A stretch of 24,140 bases of DNA from NCBI GenBank assembly GCA_047614245.1, contig JBLHIC010000032.1, positions 1 to 24,140 on the forward strand, given 5' to 3'. A program made the position numbers and the translations under genes. Under the pieces are notes generated by a model, which made no database searches, had not been told where the DNA came from, and saw only the letters and a list, made by a program, of their open reading frames with translations. Below are positions 21,435 to 24,140 of the stretch, piece by piece. The stretch comes from Ulvibacter sp047614245. GTDB taxonomy: Bacteria > Bacteroidota > Bacteroidia > Flavobacteriales > Flavobacteriaceae. Every line of letters begins with the position of its first letter. The stretch's first letter is position 1.

Positions 21435-22775
21435 TATCACCTTTTTTAGTGTAAACCTTGCTTTAAATACTACATTGTTTCTTTTAACCTTTAGATTTAT
21501 CCTTTTACCTGCCTTCGATGAAAACAAAGCATTGAGTGCAAATAACTTTATTTTATGTGCAGCACTACCATTTATGGTAACGATTTCATCTCCAATTTCT
21601 AGTCCCGCCAATTGTGCTGGAGAACCTTTTCTTATATTGACAATTACATAACGTGGAACAAGGGAAATTTGAGTAAAAACACTTACATCTGTAACTGCCT
21701 GACTCTTGGTTCCGGTTTCTGAACCTCTTGAACCAGCAAAGTCGAAATTACGACGTGTTGTTAATTCTGTTACCACATCAACTCCATCGTGCTCAATTGT
21801 TAAACCCGCCATATTATAATAAAAAGGCTCTGAAAAGTTACTATTCTTCTTAAGGGTCATTGTCTTTGATTGATAATCCATCGTAACAGTAAACCGTTTT
21901 AATAAATCACCTCCAATACTGCCATCACGTTCTTTAAAAAACCTTATACCTTCTGTAGCGCTCTTATCGGGAAAAGCGACTTTTACTTCCTTCAGATAAA
22001 ACTCTCCAAGCCAAACCTCATCTAATTTTGAGCGCTTTCCGAAGATATCCCCACTAAAGCCTAAGCCTAGGAAATCATCAAAATATTTCTTGGGATCTGC
22101 CGGTAGTGTCCCTTCTTCCTCGAACAACCACAAAGCATCACTCGATCCAGAATCTACAAGTAAGGTTATCTCTTCGGAAGTTTTTTCTAAAGAGGCCATT
22201 CTGATCTTTGCATATGGTTTGTTGTTGTGAAATTGCAAGTCCAATTCTACACAATTATTGCATTTCTTGTTACGGTACTTTATTGGATCATAAAAGATCA
22301 ACTTTTTGGCAGTATAGTCTGTTTTAACAACAAAGCTTTTAAAGAAATCATAACCAAGAATCCCATGAATAGGAATCCCCATTCTGGTCGAAAAATTAAG
22401 TGATTCTTCAAAAATCACATTGATCGAATGGTTCCTATCAATAGCGTCGCCTATCCGTAATTCGTTATTTTCGCTTCTTAATGCAATTACACCATCGCCT
22501 TCACCCAGACCTCTAACCTTTATGAGTTTTGCATTATTGACTCGAAGCGAATCCGCCTCAGTAATTCCGAAGAGAATGGTTGAGTTTACACCTGTGTCTA
22601 ACAAAAAAGACACCTTATCTCCATTAACCTCGACGGGCACAATGACCAAATTATTCACTAACTCAAATGATATTTTATCTTTCTTCATATGACTTGGCAA
22701 TACCAATCCCTGTTGGGAATAGCAAATAGTCATACAAATTAGAAGAATTCCCAAGGTGATATAGAATTGCTTCAT
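21432..22775 (-). CDS. Exported aspartyl protease-like protein with two retropepsin-type domains and a PDZ domain
   Basis: A 447-residue envelope protein. The start at 22775 gives a signal peptide (MKQFYITLGILLICMTICYS, cut before QQG); an upstream start at 22865 adds 30 residues before the signal and is rejected. Two aspartyl-protease-like units follow: LLDTGVNST with later GILGYDFF, and LLVDSGSSDALW with later GGDLLKRF. Both D-T/S-G triads are kept, so a catalytic pair within one chain, as in pepsin-type enzymes, is possible. A C-terminal PDZ domain (GSPAQLAGLEIGDEIVTINGSAA) may bind substrate tails. Such aspartyl-protease/PDZ proteins are common in Bacteroidota, but the target is unknown. 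It diverges from the aminotransferase; no exact -7 element was found for it. Confidence 0.85.
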   Translation of the reverse strand: MKQFYITLGILLICMTICYSQQGLVLPSHMKKDKISFELVNNLVIVPVEVNGDKVSFLLDTGVNSTILFGITEADSLRVNNAKLIKVRGLGEGDGVIALRSENNELRIGDAIDRNHSINVIFEESLNFSTRMGIPIHGILGYDFFKSFVVKTDYTAKKLIFYDPIKYRNKKCNNCVELDLQFHNNKPYAKIRMASLEKTSEEITLLVDSGSSDALWLFEEEGTLPADPKKYFDDFLGLGFSGDIFGKRSKLDEVWLGEFYLKEVKVAFPDKSATEGIRFFKERDGSIGGDLLKRFTVTMDYQSKTMTLKKNSNFSEPFYYNMAGLTIEHDGVDVVTELTTRRNFDFAGSRGSETGTKSQAVTDVSVFTQISLVPRYVIVNIRKGSPAQLAGLEIGDEIVTINGSAAHKIKLFALNALFSSKAGKRINLKVKRNNVVFKARFTLKKVI

Positions 22776-22862
22776 TTTATTTTGCTTTTCAATTATATCA
22801 AGATATAAAAAAAAATACTTAATTGTGATGCTTACCAATACCGATTTATAAAATATATTTTG

Positions 22863-22870
22863 CAACTTTG
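22863..22870 (+). promoter_or_regulatory. Probable -7 element (CAACTTTG) for the aminotransferase-murB unit
   Basis: One mismatch to TAnnTTTG, 18 bases before the ATG at 22889. It contains the TTG (22868) that would be the alternative start, which argues that this TTG is promoter and not coding. Confidence 0.4.
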
Positions 22871-22888
22871 TTCGTAAAGAAACAAATT

Positions 22889-24079
22889 ATGCCTTCCATC
22901 TCTCTTAAAGGTCAAAAAATGCCGGAATCGCCAATTCGCAAGTTGGTTCCCTATGCCGAAAAAGCATATAGTGCAAAGAAAACAGTCTATCATTTGAATA
23001 TCGGGCAACCAGATATTAAGTCGCCACAAATTGCCATGGATGCCGTTGCGAGTCACTCTTTAGAAATATTGGCTTACTCTCGATCTGAAGGGTCACAAGA
23101 ATATAGAGAGAAGATTTCAAATTATTATAAAAAAAACAATATCCCGGTTGAAGCTAATGAGATTATTGTAACGACTGGCGGGAGTGAAGCCTTGCTTTTT
23201 GCCATGGGTAGTATTGCAGATGTCGATGATGAAATAATCATTCCAGAACCTTTTTATGCAAACTATAACGGATTTGCAACGGCTTCAGGCGTGAAGATTG
23301 TACCTGTAATTTCAAAAATTGAAGACAACTTTGCCCTTCCCCCTATTTCAGAATTTGAAAAGCTTATTACAGAAAACACAAAAGCAATCCTTATCTGTAA
23401 CCCCGGTAATCCAACTGGATATTTATATTCAAAGGAAGAAATACAGAAGTTAGCAGCAATTGTAAAAAAGCACGATCTTTTTTTAATCGCTGATGAAGTC
23501 TACAGAGAGTTTACTTATGACGGTTCAAAGCATTATTCAATCCTAGAAGAGAATGGCTTAGACGAGAATGCGATAATAATCGATTCTGTATCAAAACGAT
23601 ATAGCATGTGTGGCGCTCGAATTGGCTGTCTGGTTTCAAAAAACAAAGAAGTAATAAGTACAGCGCTGAAGTTCGCCCAGGCTCGATTGAGTCCGCCAAC
23701 CTTTGCTCAAATAGCAAGTGAGGCTGCCTTGGAGACACCACAAAGCTATTTTGATGAAGTTATCGTTGAATATCAAGACCGAAGAAATACGCTTGTGAAA
23801 CATCTCCTAGAAATTCCAGGTGTTAAAGTAGGCGTACCAAAGGGTGCTTTTTATTGTATTGCCGAATTACCCATAAAAAATAGTGACGTCTTTGCTCAAT
23901 GGTTGCTAGAAGAGTTCGATCTTGAAGGTGAAACCATTATGGTAGCTCCTGCGGCAGGATTTTATTCAAGTCCAGGTGTTGGTCTTAATCAGATACGTAT
24001 TGCCTATGTGCTCAGGAAGGAAAGCCTTATTAAGGCTGTTGAGATACTGAAAGCGGCTTTGAAGATATACAACGATTAA
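22889..24079 (+). CDS. Class I PLP-dependent aminotransferase (aspartate aminotransferase-like)
   Basis: Transfers an amino group between an amino acid and a 2-oxo acid; likely aspartate or a related substrate, but specificity cannot be settled. The 396-residue fold-type I enzyme has the N-terminal YHLNIGQPDI, TTGGSEALLFA (phosphate-binding), NPGNPTGYLYS, LIADEVYREF with the pyridine-contacting Asp, and SVSKRYSMCGARIGCLVS with the PLP lysine. The C-terminal arginine is likely in NQIRIAYV. ATG at 22889 gives MPSISLKGQKMPESPIRKL; the TTG at 22868 falls in the promoter. Its TAA overlaps the ATG of murB as TAATG, so the two are translationally coupled. A supply role for cell-wall amino acids is possible but not shown. 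Confidence 0.92.
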   Translation: MPSISLKGQKMPESPIRKLVPYAEKAYSAKKTVYHLNIGQPDIKSPQIAMDAVASHSLEILAYSRSEGSQEYREKISNYYKKNNIPVEANEIIVTTGGSEALLFAMGSIADVDDEIIIPEPFYANYNGFATASGVKIVPVISKIEDNFALPPISEFEKLITENTKAILICNPGNPTGYLYSKEEIQKLAAIVKKHDLFLIADEVYREFTYDGSKHYSILEENGLDENAIIIDSVSKRYSMCGARIGCLVSKNKEVISTALKFAQARLSPPTFAQIASEAALETPQSYFDEVIVEYQDRRNTLVKHLLEIPGVKVGVPKGAFYCIAELPIKNSDVFAQWLLEEFDLEGETIMVAPAAGFYSSPGVGLNQIRIAYVLRKESLIKAVEILKAALKIYND

Positions 24080-24140
24080 TGCTAATTGAACCAAATAAAT
24101 CACTTAAAGACTACAATACCTTTGGCATTGATTGCAAGGC
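24079..24140 (+). CDS. murB: UDP-N-acetylenolpyruvoylglucosamine reductase, N-terminal part (3' end outside window)
   Basis: Reduces UDP-GlcNAc-enolpyruvate to UDP-MurNAc in peptidoglycan precursor synthesis. Only about 20 codons are present: MLIEPNKSLKDYNTFGIDCK. The SLKDYNTFGID stretch is the usual MurB opening just before its FAD-binding domain. The ATG overlaps the stop of the aminotransferase. The call rests on this short motif and the frame staying open to the edge. Confidence 0.75.
   Translation, partial: MLIEPNKSLKDYNTFGIDCK

Noticed and set aside
22776..22865. N-terminal extension of the aspartyl protease-like protein
   Set aside because: It would place 30 residues before a normal signal peptide and run into the divergent promoter region.

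Overview
The window is a chromosomal segment of a low-GC bacterium of the phylum Bacteroidota, most likely a marine-type Flavobacteriaceae. Four things point there. Intergenic regions carry the Bacteroidota sigma-ABfr -7 element TAnnTTTG, and no clear Shine-Dalgarno sequences were noticed at the starts examined. A type IX secretion C-terminal sorting domain is encoded at 8040-8980. Families typical of this phylum are present (DUF3667, DUF4293, DUF1573, and a Rho with a long disordered insertion). The order Nudix / pyrE / SRPBCC / birA / rsfS / ftsH / LUD / cdsA / psd / ACBP is, from memory, common in flavobacteria. The genus cannot be fixed from this sequence.

Layout, left to right. 1-2172 (+): the end of folP, then the diadenylate cyclase cdaA and a zinc-ribbon membrane protein (DUF3667). 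2136-4672 (-): truA followed by an MsbA-like ABC exporter. 4791-5536: a YfcE-type phosphodiesterase gene between two copies of a promoter-like repeat. 5541-8027: divergent DUF4293 (-) and rho (+), each with a good intrinsic terminator. 8040-8980 (-): a broken gene for a secreted T9SS protein, with one frameshift and one nonsense codon. 9165-10910 (+): an M14-type peptidase lipoprotein. 10872-12611: a Nudix hydrolase (-) and pyrE (+) diverging from start codons only 7 bp apart, then an SRPBCC protein (+). 12608-15806: birA (-) diverging from rsfS-ftsH (+), which ends in a long hairpin. 15832-18198 (+): a tight LUD - cdsA - psd - acyl-CoA-binding-protein unit. 18226-20856 (-): valS. 20985-21380 (+): a DUF1573 protein with its terminator. 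21432-22775 (-): an exported double aspartyl-protease/PDZ protein. 22889-24140 (+): a class I aminotransferase overlapping the start of murB.

Most genes are housekeeping: folate, c-di-AMP, tRNA modification and charging, transcription termination, pyrimidines, protein quality control, phospholipids and cell wall. The lipid cluster is the most coherent functional unit: CdsA makes CDP-diacylglycerol, Psd makes phosphatidylethanolamine, and a small acyl-CoA-binding protein is translationally coupled to them. I found no mobile element, CRISPR array, tRNA/rRNA or defence island, and no convincing new multi-gene system. The observations most worth a second look are the decayed T9SS gene, the repeats around the phosphodiesterase, the very close pyrE/Nudix divergent start, and the lipid/ACBP operon.
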